Of a DNA stretch of 64,000 nt, positions 1-11,609 are shown one piece after another. Numbering within the stretch: position 1 is the stretch's first letter; the number at the start of each line of letters is the position of its first letter. The position numbers and the translations under genes were made by a program. The DNA lies in contig JAYMGJ010000152.1 of the NCBI GenBank assembly GCA_037178675.1, positions 1 through 64,000 of the forward strand, given 5' to 3'. The DNA is from Scleroderma bovista. Lineage: Eukaryota; Basidiomycota; Agaricomycetes; Boletales; Sclerodermataceae. The notes beneath the pieces are model-generated. The model saw only the letters and a list, made by a program, of their open reading frames with translations, was not told the origin of the DNA and ran no database searches.

Positions 1-3000
1 CGCATGCTGAGACCGCTTCTTTAGGACGATCCAGTCACCACTGCCAGGCCCCCCTCGCTTTGCAGCTAACGCCCGTTACTCGGGTGCTCTGTCAATCGCG
101 GCAGGAAGGCGCTGCACGCCTTCGCCCTCCATTCCACACTTCTAGTCAGACAATAGTCAGCCTCTCCGTTATAACTTTATGCAAAACTGGGAGCTTGTGC
201 CGCCCGGGAACCAGAGAGGAAGCTTGAGAATGGAGTGAGCTTCAGAGGTCAAAAGATTCGTCTCTGGGCGCAAGCTGATGCGGATTGCATCTTCCATGGT
301 CTTGGCATAGGGCGTTCGTAGTCTCCCCTATGCAGGCGAAACCTCGGAGAAGGAAGATTGGCGTAATGTACTATGGCGGCGTGTTGCCGGCCGGAGCGCG
401 TGTTCCGGATCCGAAGGTCGGCCAAATTTGCCACGATTCTGCACCCCTTTCCATGCACTATGTACATCCCTACGAAAGATATAGTCTGCAACGATCACGG
501 GAAGCCGAATACACATGCATCATGTCTGAAACAGAAGCCATATTGGTACTAGTCTGCACCAGCCACGAGCAAGCGTATGTAGTAATACATATATACTGTG
601 TACGCAACCTTGGCCAAGGATCCATAGTACGCCCAGACGACCCTCGTCATTCTCTGCCGTTCAGGCTTGAAGACACCCTCTATCCGAGATTCGGAGCGGC
701 TGTCACATGGCCCATGGTTTCCGTCGGGGCGTGCAAAACTTAGCGACCCTCGATAATCACAGCCTTCAACACGCTTGACCAAAACTCTAACTCCGAAATA
801 CAAGGACCCCCATGATACCTGGGCTCATCAATCCCCAAACCCTGACTTGAGGGATGGGTCCTGGACTGAAACCAGGCTTTGACCCTGGTTGGCATCCTGG
901 CGCCCGGAGAGTTAGTCGGTCACTCTAGTCAGGATCAAGTTTTAAGTTTTAGTTAACCCCCCTCCCCCTTTGCCAATCAGTGCAGACGTGGAGTCAGGAA
1001 GCATTCACCAAGACCCCCGATTTATACCGCATCAGAACCAATGCTTAGCAGCCACGCTCGTCTCTGCTGTGAGGCATCTGCATTGCTTTGAAAGATGTCG
1101 ACATCGAATCAGGCACTACTTGGTGGCATGTTTCGCCGGTGACTTCGTTGATTTGCTTGGCGTTCGAAGCCGAAGGACATTCGAAGGAAGATGACGCATG
1201 TCCATCTGAAGGCATGTAGTACAGCATATTGAGTATGTACTATGGTATTCACGATATCGACAATATCTGCCACCAGGTACCACGGTCTGAACATGGCTCG
1301 ATCCGCATCCTCGCCTGCAAATGAGCTAAACAAAGCTCTGTCTGATGCGGCTATGATGGTATCATCCTCGTTGCTCTGTTCCCGCCACCGTTCACCAAAG
1401 CCCGAATGCGAGGCACCGTTCAGAGAAATCGGACGCGTTCCACCGAGGCGCAACACGCGAATATAGCAAGTCCTATTCTCCGTCCCGTCTTACCCCCGCG
1501 TTTGGGCAGGTAGCTCGCCGCCTGTGGCTTATTGCAACTCGGGCTATGCAAACTTTGTAACACGTCCGGAAGTCGATTGATCCTTGGTCACGGAGTCGAC
1601 AATCGCGTCCGCTTTTCTGCATGCAGGCAAAATATTTATCCTCTACCGTGACTCGACGGTGCTTGTCCTGCGTGTTCCAGTGCGCAGGCCATGTAATGAT
1701 GATGGCGATGATGTGATGAGCAGTTTTGTCAATTGTACTCCCCCATCTGTGGCATAGAAGCGCGATGGAAATGACTTTGTCAGCGATTCCAGTCGTCGCC
1801 ACACGGAGTCATTTGGTTTGGATCTCTTGTCCGACCTCGGTGACCGAGCACTTGTGTAGCCAGCCACCCGGTTGGTTGGTTCTAGCGTGGAATTTGGACC
1901 AACTAAGAAGGTGAGCGCACCAGATGGTTAAGCTCGAGGCCGAGGTCTGCCGCAGAAATATGAACCACGCTTTGACGGCATCTAATTCATTCTCCTGTGC
2001 TGTACAAGTGGCGGTCATCGTTATTAATTCTTCTGATCCGAGTCAGACTCTTTTTTTCCCTTTGCTGGATATCGTGCGTGAGAGTGGACTCTGCATATAG
2101 TGAGACGATTCGACTCCTGGTGCAGCATTGATTGATCGGTCGGTATAGATGGTGACCGAGTCATCCGGCGAAGAGACGCGTCTACAGGCACAACATTGTA
2201 TACAATCCAAGGGACGGTGGTCTTGGGGCCTGCCCAGCTTCTGAGCATTGGGTAAGAACACGATGAGATATCTGATAACAGGAACGTACTAATGGTACCT
2301 GCGAAGGCAATACGGAGATAAAAAGTGAGTCCTGTGCTGTGGATACCGGTCAGTAACTGCGCACGGAGACCAGTATATTTACATTCCAACGTACGGCGCA
2401 TCATTCGATGGCCACTTTTTTCAAAAGCAAATGGCTAAAGTCATGATTAACCCTGCCAAAGATATGGAAAATGATATTACGTAAGATAACCGCACATTGT
2501 CTCGGAAGGTTCACGCTATGGCTGTCTGTCACAAAACTAAGCTAGAAGCCCGCCATGGCCCGTCATTTCAGGAAGACGACAGAGTACAGAAGTAACGACG
2601 ATGTCCCGGCGCCCAAACAAAGAGTGCGGTGCTTACGGGCATCACGGCATGCCTGGAAGGGAACACTCAGTCACGCCGGGCGCACTCACATGCAGCACGG
2701 GTTTCTACGGGGCCACGTTGCGCAAGGGAGGACAGGAACAAATGCGACGAGAAGAAGCGGTGACGGGAAGAGAGAACCAAATGTGGTAAGGGCTGAACAA
2801 ACTGCTGCAGTCTCTCTAGTAAATGCTATGAGATGCGGGGTGAGGAAGCCATCCGTGGCTGATAGTAACCATGTGCACTGGAGATCGGGAAGCACGGATC
2901 GAGAGGGAGGAGGCTTGCATGGGATAACTTTGACACCAATGAGAGGGTTTCGGCCAGAGTGTGTCGGGGGGAAATGGGCCGGCCAGGGATTGATGCCCCA

Positions 3001-3365
3001 GAGCGTCCTTTGTCAGTCTCCTATAGTACCGCGCCCAAGGCGACCGCACACCGTCTTCACTTTCAACCTGATAGTTCATGCCAACGTTGTGTTCTTGGTG
3101 TCATACAAAGTGATTGCCCTCACATACAGACATATCGCAAGGTCATTCGCGTTACATCATGTCCACGCGGTCGAAACCCAATTGACTTCCAACGGGACAC
3201 CACCCTCGGTGGGGGTGGCCGAGGGGGGGTCGACCAGTGCTTTAGATCTGAGATCGAAATCGCACCTAAGATTCTGCTAACATGTTTTTTGGGCCCTACT
3301 CAGTCCAATGGGGTCAAAGCTGTCCATCCGAGTACCAGACAAACCGGGCAGAGCACCCAGGCAGA
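1..3365. other. no supported gene
   Basis: Several open frames of 60-240 codons occur on both strands, the longest at 2555-3280 (+). None shows a recognisable domain, a splice pattern that extends it, or family motifs, and the frames overlap one another. The 3' part is the upstream region of the phenylalanine ammonia-lyase gene. A minus-strand frame at 2024-2404 has a hydrophobic stretch but nothing I can name. Confidence 0.5.
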
Positions 3366-3372
3366 TATAAAA
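3366..3372 (+). promoter_or_regulatory. TATA box of the PAL gene
   Basis: A perfect TATAAAA lies 42 nt upstream of the ATG at 3415. This spacing suits a short 5' leader. Inference from position and consensus only. Confidence 0.55.
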
Positions 3373-3414
3373 CCAACTGGGCCCCAAACAGAGTTTCAAA
3401 CTAGTGCTCCCAGC

Positions 3415-6291
3415 ATGTCCTCTCTCATAGCCCAGTTCATTGCCGACGTCCATGAGCTTGACGAGTACCTGTATGTATCTCACCGCTTCTCTTACCCCTC
3501 TTGCTGACTCCTTTTTAGCGATGGCAAACCCATCACTCTCACAGGCAGCTCTCTGTCAATACCTCAGATAGCTGCCGTTGCGCTCTATCCTCCTGCTTCT
3601 GCGCCACATGGTATCGCCAATGCACCATATCTGCAACTCACGTCCTCACAGGACCTTCGTGACAAGGTCAATGCCTCTCGCGCCGTGATAGATGACAAAG
3701 TCGCCGCAGGCATATCCATCTATGGTGTTTCCACAGGCTTCGGGGGTTCAGCGGACACCCGGACGAATGACCCACTCGCGCTTGGTGCCGCGCTTCTCCA
3801 ACATCAGCAGGCTGGTGTTATACTGCCTTCTTCCGCTAGTACATCATTGCGTGGCGTAGGCCCTATGCCCCTCACTGATCCCTCTCATGGATCAACTATG
3901 CCCGCCCCATGGACGCGTGCTGCCATGCTCGTTCGCACAAATTCCCTTATGCGCGGCCATTCAGGCATACGCTGGTCTCTCGTCCAGAAAATGGTAGAGT
4001 GCATTCAAAAAGGTATAGTCCCCGTCGTCCCTCTGCGTGGTACAATCAGCGCAAGTGGAGGTATGTGCCCCACCAAGCTTGAATGGACATTGACACTTAC
4101 ATTCACGTATAGACCTATCCCCGCTCTCTTACGTTGCAGGAATGCTCATAGGTAACCCTGCCGTACGTGCTTGGGTCCTCACCTGCCCCTCACCCGCCCT
4201 ATCGCCTGTTGATATGACCCTTTCGGGACCCATGCCCACTCACTCTACTAATCCACCGAATCTTACCTATCTTAATTCATCTTTATACGATATTTCGCGC
4301 TCCACTTCTGGAACTACTTCGCCTGTCTTTTCCTCCCGCTCTGGGTCCCCTATCCCCTCCAGCACCCCTGCATCATCTATCCTCGATGAAGAGGAATGTA
4401 TTGAACCCTTCTCATTAAAGGCTACCTACGAGCCTGCCTCGAGGCATACGCACACGACATTCATGACAACAGCCGACGCGATACCTGCCTCGCATGCCCT
4501 TCAAGCGACAGGGACGGCCCCATTGCCCCTTGCCAATAAAGAGCACCTGGGGGTAGTCAACGGGACTGCATTTAGCGCAGGCCTGGCCGCTCTTGTCGCA
4601 AGGAACGCGGAGACGATGGTCATTCTCAGCGCGGTATGTTTTTTTGTGGTATTTATGTGTGCTAACCCACCCTGACACCGTTGGCTAGATCCTGACTGCG
4701 CTCGCGGTAGAAGCCATGGTTGGCGCCCGCGGCAGCTTCGACCCCTTTGTCGGCGAAGCGCGTCCACACGTTGGTCAGATCGAAGCAGCCCATCTAATCT
4801 ATGAATTGCTTTCTGGATCTCATCTTGCTGTCGACCATGAGGATGAGGTCAAGATCGATGACGATGATGGTACCCTTAGACAGGATCGGTGGGTCCTTTT
4901 GTTCTCCTTATATGTCTGCTGCGTCTGAAATAATATTAGATACTCGCTCCGTACGGCGCCGCAGTGGCTGGGTCCACAGTTCGAGGAACTGAAACACGCC
5001 AAGGACTCAATCCGCATCGAAGTCAACTCGACGACCGATAATCCACTTGTCGACCCCGCTCAAAGAAAGATTCATCACGCAGGCAACTTCCAAGCACTCG
5101 CGATGACGGTCGCCATGGACCATCTCCGACTTGTCCTCGCACAGATCGGGAGGCTGATGTTCGTCCAGCTTACGGAGATCGTAAATCCTGCGATGAATCG
5201 CGGCCTTCCGGGGAACCTTGCGGGCGGTGAGGCTGCATTGGACTTTGGTGGCAAGGTGGGTTCCTGAGTTCCTTCTTTGACTTGGACAGAATTTGGTGTT
5301 ATGAACAACTGAATGGGATCCGATTACTGATGCAATTGAATAGGGTCTTGATATCGCCGCGGCAGCGTATGCGGGTGAACTGAACGCCCTCGGAGGCATG
5401 AACGTCGGCGTAGGCGTTGTCAGCGCGGAGATGCACAACCAAAGTCTTAAGTAAGTCTCCCCCTAGATACAAGGTACCAAATTTAATTATTCGATCCGCA
5501 GCTCGTTAGCCCTCGTATCTGCACGCTATACCCTCCAAGCACTCGAGGTGTCGGAGCTTCTTGCTGCCTCGCACCTCTATACCCTTTGCCAGGCACTCGA
5601 TCTGCGGGCAATGCACACCGAGATGCGCGTGCGCACACGGGGGGTCACGCGTGCCATTGTCTCAGAAATATTCGGAGAATTTTTCACAGCCCCAGAAGCC
5701 CTAGACCGCATTGTGCGCCAAGTCGTACCGGACGTCCTAGATGAGCTCGATCGGACGACCAGCGTTGCCATCAAACAGAGGATGGAGCGAGCGGCAGACG
5801 CAGGCGTCGCGCCTCTACTCCAGGCACTGACTTCGTGTTCTACTGCACCCCCAACAGTCGACCTCGGAAAGATGTCGTCGTTCAGAAAGATCCTCGCGTA
5901 CAGACTCGAAGCCCTTCTCACAGAACTGCGATGTGCATTCATGGGTCTCTCCCTGCATGAAATCAGTCCGTCGTCGACGCAGGCCCTTTTCGACATCCCC
6001 TCGATGGGAGCTGCGCCCGCATCGCGATTCCTCGCCCCCCGCACGCGGATCGTGTATGAGTTCGTGCGGCTCGAGCTCGGGATCCCGATGTCCGGCGGGG
6101 ACAACCTCCGCAAGACCGTGTACGGGATGCGTGCGCGGGATCAGGCGGGTCTGATCGACTTGGAGGAAGCGGGCCTGGGCAAGCGCGTGGACACAACGTA
6201 TGGGGACAAAGTCGCTATGATCGTGGAGGCCATCCGGGATGGAAGGATCGCGAGGGTCGTGGCGAGGATGTGCCAGGACGTGGATGTGTAG
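3415..6291 (+). CDS. PAL: phenylalanine ammonia-lyase (MIO enzyme) with a Ser-rich insertion
   Basis: Deaminates L-phenylalanine (possibly also tyrosine) to trans-cinnamate and ammonia in the cytosol. Seven exons: 3415-3470, 3519-4060, 4113-4633, 4689-4888, 4940-5255, 5344-5450, 5502-6291, giving 843 residues in one frame with GT...AG introns of 48-88 nt. The catalytic-Tyr loop YGVSTGFGGSADTRT is in exon 2. The MIO-forming Ala-Ser-Gly is at residues 197-199, and the following Asp-Leu-Ser-Pro is created by splicing. NGTAF, the QDRYSLRTAPQWLGP active-site stretch, HHAGNFQ and EMHNQSLNSLAL follow in order. Fungal PALs are usually about 700-750 residues. The excess is a Ser/Thr/Pro-rich stretch encoded around 4240-4530, between GNPAVRAW and the NGTAF motif; no good intron removes it. 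A single FAD oxidase gene follows on the same strand 200 bp downstream. Confidence 0.96.
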
Positions 6292-6493
6292 CGACGGTTT
6301 TCGTTGGACATGTTCAAATCAATACTTTCGATCGTACATAATTTATCGTATATCCTAGGATTAGTGTCTTTATTGCAACCAGTCTGTAGATATGAAGATA
6401 CGCTACTCCCAAAGCTAGTAAATAAGAGTTGTTCCTATTGATCCCAGAATCGCAGCTTCAGCGCTTCGGAGTCGCACCAGCCTCCCATATACC

Positions 6494-9400
6494 ATGACAA
6501 CTATACCCAGTGTCGATGTGCCTCCAAGTGCACCCGTGTCTGATACCCAGTCTAGCCCCCTATCCGAAATCGAGCCCAAGTCCGCGCCTCTTGACCCCGC
6601 GACGTCCAAAATCCTTATCATCGGCGCGGGCACATTCGGCCTCTCCACTGTATATCACCTCCAGGAGGACGGGTTCAGAGACGTGGTCGTGCTCGATAGG
6701 GCTGTCGAGCTGCCTGCGAGGGATGCAGCGAGTACGGACATTAACAAAGGTGTGTATCATGTATAGTACAGCCTTTCGTTCATATTATTCTCTGCACCGG
6801 ATCCATCATGCATGTGCTATGAAATGTGCTTCCGTGACCAGAACAAGGCTAACGAAGGAATTGCTTCAGTCGTTCGATCCTCGTATGGCGACAGGTTCTA
6901 CGCCCGGCTTGGACGAGAGGCGATTGCGATGTGGAAGGATCCGATGTGGCAGGGGTGTTATCACGAGTAAGTTCACCACTGCTCACTTCCGACTACATAC
7001 TATTGTATCCACTCGAGTTGGCCCGCTGACACCAACGTTGAACTGCTACTAGATCCGGCACAATCACCCTCGGAGATGCTTATATGCAGAACTCGTACGA
7101 GAACGATGTCGCTGAAGGCTCCAGAGTTCTGGTGCTCCCAGACGCAGACAGTATCCGATCCGCGTTCCCGAAATCGCTGCAACCGCTGACGACGACAGCG
7201 ACACCCGCTCCTGGGGCCGACGCAGCTCCGCCGTCTCCCCGCGACGCCTTGGGCACCTTCGCGACCCGTACTGGATACATGAATTACGACGGCGGCTGGG
7301 CAGAAGCCGCGCGTGCCGTCAAAATCCTTATCGACGTCGTCGTGTCTCGCGGGGCGAAGGTGGAGGGCGGTAAGGAGGTCGTGACGCTACTGAAAGACGC
7401 ACGCGCAGACGGGTCCAGGTACACGCACGGGGTTCAGTGCAGCGATGGCTCGACGTATTTCGCCGATCGGGTTATCGTTGCGACGGGCTCGTGGACTGCA
7501 TCCAACTTTCCTGGACTGGCGCTCGACAGGATGTGCTTAGCAACTGGGTGAGTCTATCAGTTACTGTGTACGATGGTGGGTGGACTGGAACGATTTTGAC
7601 GCACCGTGAACCACTAGGCAGAGTTTAGCGATGATACAGCTAAGTCCGGAGGAAGCAGAACGATATAGAGAATGTCCTGTTGTCCTGGACTTCGGCACGG
7701 GACTTTATGTGCTCCCTGTGAGTCGTCTGTACTTCACCATTCACTTTCAATACAACGCTTCGGGGCGGCAGTCAACACCATATGGGTGCTGACTTGCGTA
7801 TCGCAAAGGCCACTCACAGGAAGTCCCCCGAGGTCAGATCCACCTGACAGATCATTTCTTTCCATCCTTTGTCTCAGTGTCTCCACTCATTGGTGTATTA
7901 TGGACTCGATCTGGGATCCCACCCATGATTAAAGAGCCTTGGGCACAATTTTGGTGCACCCCTTGTTGTGCCATCTAAGCCACGCCTGGGTGCAAGCTAC
8001 CTCTGCGCAGAATAACATGCTTCTTGCACTGAGTTTGTTCCATTCTTATGGTGGCTAGATCAGTGTTCGCACCTCTGTCTCACCTACACTCTTTCCTAAC
8101 TACGAACACTATGGTGCTCCTCGTCTGCATCACGTCGACCTACACAATGATTTTCACTGCTGTATGGGACGGTCTCTGATGAGAGTTCTCACTTGAGCAA
8201 GAGCACCAATACTATCTAGACCGTTTGATGATCGTCACGTCGATCCGTTCTTACTTTCTTATTTGACGCACCACAACAGCGGATTACTGATACAGATTCC
8301 CACCATATTTTCCATCGGTTCCATTGCATATCCAATTCGCTTCACCGAAATGGACCACAACACATAATAGCCGAACACGAATAATATCATCAAGACGGGT
8401 GTAAATTGCGCTGGACATACCAATATGGTCGTCCCTCCTTTATCTAAATTTTCCTCCGAGAATTCGGCTCTGCCACCTCGCAAGGTCTCGACCCCTCGTA
8501 CGATTCTCAGCCACCCAGACGACTCCGACGGTCTTCGTGTTCCCCGCTCTGCGCTGCGAATTCTCAGGGATCGCCTGGGGGCCGTCTATCCAGAATTGGC
8601 AGAGAAACCTTGGGCAGAGACAAGACTATGCTGGTGGGTATCCTGCATCCATTCTTTCATCATCCTGTTCGTGTTTCCTTCCTCGGCATTCGTGAGAGGG
8701 GGGCAAGGTCTAGTGCCATATCACGGCAGTCTATCCTCTGGAGTCTGGCTACGCGCAAGTGAAAATACACGAGTTTCAACGGGCTCCTGGACTGTGTGAT
8801 ACAAGCCAACATTCTTTTCTTGACTACCATGTCTTGGCAACGTAAGATACCTGTTTTGTTCACTATGTCACAGGTTTAGAATCAGCTTCCACAGATCTAA
8901 TCTGCAACCGCAACGCACTAACCTTGTTGAATGGTAGTTGGCGGCCCTTTGCGTGGCACTCCTTGTGCTATATTCGACTTTCAGGCAGTTCCGGAAATTT
9001 TCATTACCGTTACTGTGGATGGACTTGATCTGGTTGTTCATTTGGATGGTGACGTGTCGTCTCGTACGTCAATCATTTACAAACACGGCCATTCACCCTC
9101 TCTAACAAGGTATATCCATGTTCTCGTTTCGGATATCTTGGTGCTGTGCCTCTACTCCGATCGTACGATGGGACTTCGGGTCCTGCATTTTAGGGTCGGT
9201 ACTGCGATGGCGCGTTCCGTTTGGCAGCTGTTCACATTCTTAGTAGGGCTGTCAATGGCACGAAAATAATGAATGGACAAGAGGTACCATTGTGTGGGAT
9301 ACCGGATGGAAAATTTCTCTTCAAGTCGACCACATGCTAATGTTAATTTTTTGATGCTGAAGGAGACCCCCCTCCCTACAATTCCTCACTTCCCTTTTTT

Positions 9401-9862
9401 TATTTTCCTTTCCGTCTCTACGCTGGAGGTACAAATTCTCACGCTCACTAACAGGTATACAGACTCACCCGATTCCAACTGGGTGATCAGCGAGTGTCCC
9501 GGTGACCCTGGCTTATTTTTGGCGACCTCGGGGAGTGGACACGCATTTAAGGCAAGTTTTCTTTGCCCTGGAATCACGCATTGAACAGTCCATTGGGACT
9601 GGTGTATGCAAATTTGCCTGCAAGTTAAGAAAAAAATCCAACGTACTCGAAGCTCACTCAGGCCCCGCAGTTTCTCCCTAATGTTGGTCGGGTTGTCTCG
9701 GACATTCTACAGGGTAAAGCGGACGCCGCGGTTGTTGCTAAATTCTCCATAAATAGGGACGTGGCCAATGCTGCAAAACCTGAACGTGTTCAACATGTAG
9801 CACAGGAACTAGATCCTGAGGACCTCTGTGGAGCAGAGGATTTTCAACTTGAAGCAGTTTGA
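6494..9862 (+). CDS. FAD-dependent oxidoreductase, fructosyl-amine/sarcosine-oxidase-like (DAO family)
   Basis: Probable flavin oxidase of a secondary amine or glycated amino acid. Exons 6494-6749, 6870-6966, 7053-7547, 7618-7717, 8371-8633, 9455-9551 and 9671-9862 join in frame to 499 residues. The Rossmann motif ILIIGAGTFGLS is near residues 40-51. GYMNYDGGWAEAARA, VIVATGSWTA, the ATGQS splice junction, the basidiomycete-typical VYPELAEKPWAETRLCW joined to YTDSPDSNW, and a C-terminal ATSGSGHAFKFLPNVGR flavin-site segment are all present. The sixth intron (9552-9670) has a GC donor (AAG/GCAAGT) and AG acceptor. Introns four (7718-8370) and five (8634-9454) are 653 and 821 nt, more than ten times the local norm, yet the exons are uninterrupted. 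The substrate cannot be read from sequence. Fructosyl amino acid oxidase, saccharopine oxidase-like and sarcosine oxidase-like members are all possible. Confidence 0.9.
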
Positions 9863-10210
9863 ACATCTCGCAGAAACTATTAGAGGCTTCTTTGGGAGCA
9901 TTGGATCTGGGTTTAGTCTGCCTGGCTACATGGCGGGAAGTTCTGTGTATCATTACTATGCATGTACGTATTCATTGTTCAGATGATCCTAGTATACTTG
10001 CCACTCTAGGTGCTATTGTTGGGTTCGAAAAAGCTGCACTGCGAATGTTGTGGACTCATCAGTAGAGGATACCTCTCACCAGGGCAAGTGTTGCAGCAAT
10101 GATAGATACGTTATGTATATACATGCAACGATACAAGGAACGTATTTGTATGCGTAACAGCAGACGTGGCAAACAGGCCCTCTGAGAGTCTGGGAGCGAT
10201 GCGATTAGCG

Positions 10211-10641
10211 TCAACTGCGCCCGCTGTTGATGTCGCCGACTTTTCGTTCAGCAGTGACTGTGAAAGCCAGTATCAGTCTCGTGTATCTCTAAGCCTATGG
10301 TGAAGGGGGGAGACAGACATACGTACCCCATGGTCGACGGTCCATCGGGCATTGCTGTTTAGACGCAGCGGTACCGAGCCACTTGAGTAGACAATGCATA
10401 TGAAATATGTGGCTGCACTCTCCCCAGACTGCAAAGCACAAGTGATACATCGTTGATGGTGCAAAGGAAACGAGCACGTACTCAGTGGGCAATCATCCCC
10501 AGGCATCTTACACGATGGGCAGCAGCCCTCGTACGGCACCCGACAGATCCCACACACATCGCCCTCGTCATCAGGGTCGTTGTTGCCAGTGTTCCAGCGC
10601 CATTGGGCGACTGCGCTCCAGTGTTTGATGTGGACTCTCAT
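10211..10641 (-). CDS. APC11: anaphase-promoting complex subunit 11 (RING-H2)
   Basis: Catalytic RING subunit of the APC/C ubiquitin ligase; with the cullin-like Apc2 it recruits E2 enzymes in mitosis. Exons (transcript order) 10641-10482, 10428-10327 and 10257-10211 encode 102 residues. It starts MRVHIKHWSAVAQWRW, like human APC11. The zinc ligands run CGIC, CCPSC, DDCPL, then after intron one GECSHIFHMHCLLKWL and QCPMDRRPW. The last ligand position (CPMC in human) is Asp, as in Rbx1-type RINGs. The third exon was chosen because a branch-like CTGAT and TTTCACAG acceptor give the ending WVTAERKVGDINSGRS. Reading through intron two would add only a few codons before a stop at 10295. Confidence 0.93.
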
Positions 10642-10649
10642 CAGGGGCT

Positions 10650-11605
10650 GAGTGTGACGAATGAATCAACTGCATCGGAGGAAGGAAACGACGTCGTGGC
10701 TTGGCGGTATCATTACCCGCGAACGCCATATATGCAACAAAACACCGACTCCGATGTCCGAATTGGCGAGCACCAAAGAATGGATCACCTACCTCAGGCA
10801 GCTTTAGTACACAGAAAGGATGCAACGCTGTTACAGGACTAGTACAGTAGGATGGAGAAGAATATGTGTAACGTGCATACATACATGAAAGTGCATCACG
10901 AATGGGATCAGTCTTCATGCCACATAAATCCGCGATAGCCTAATCATATCTGGAGCACACAATTGCCTCGACATATCTTCGCTCACACGTGGCTCGAAAA
11001 TTGCCTTGAAGAGGTTTGGATGAACAGCAACGGTGTCTAAATCCAAAGCTGTCACCCTCCGACTTGAGACTCTCAAGCAAGTGACGTGCGCCTCGGTCGA
11101 TGGGAGATGCCAACCACCCTGCCCTCCCTGCCAGACAAAGCAGCTTGGTTTCATAATCCCACGTCGCGAACATCTCAGCATCTTGAGGTGAATGACGGTG
11201 CGTCTCGGCCGTTTGCCATCGCCTCGTCACCACTTTGGATGCCTGTCCAGACGCGCCTGTCTGCGACGAGTTCCATGGCCCGCTGATGCCGGGGCTGTAT
11301 GAGTTTTTGCGAACCCCGTTGCAATACAGGGGGGTGCGTGAAACGCGTCGCACGCGCCAGAACAGCGCCCTAAAAAGTCATTAATACGAAGACAGTTCGA
11401 GAATGTACGACTACAAACAGCTAATGCTTGACGAGCCAGCTCACTGGGAATGCGCGATTGCTGGATTCGATCTTACTTTCCAAACAATCACATGCTATTA
11501 AACAATCTGACTTTCGATTTGGAACAGGCGACGTGTGTGCAGTCATTAGGCTCAATGAAATCATTCTGTAAGTTCCGACAAATGTACTGTGAGCTAAACG
11601 TGCAA
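10650..11605. other. intergenic, one unassigned minus-strand open frame
   Basis: Minus-strand frames at 10915-11181 and 10940-11353 overlap in different frames. One contains VTALDLDTVAVHPNLFKAIF, which reads like coding sequence, but I recognise no family and cannot find consistent exon joins. It may be an exon of a small gene between APC11 and the CPSase gene, or nothing. Confidence 0.3.
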
Positions 11606-11609
11606 TTTT

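Noticed and set aside
2555..3280. 241-codon open frame upstream of PAL
   Set aside because: No family motif; overlapped by other frames on both strands; composition unlike neighbouring coding exons; ends in the PAL promoter region.
5577..6113. 178-codon minus-strand frame
   Set aside because: Antisense of the last PAL exon; no independent support.
10258..10326. APC11 ending at 10295 without the second intron
   Set aside because: The spliced version uses a good donor, branch-like CTGAT and acceptor, and gives a family-like C-terminus (PWVTAE).
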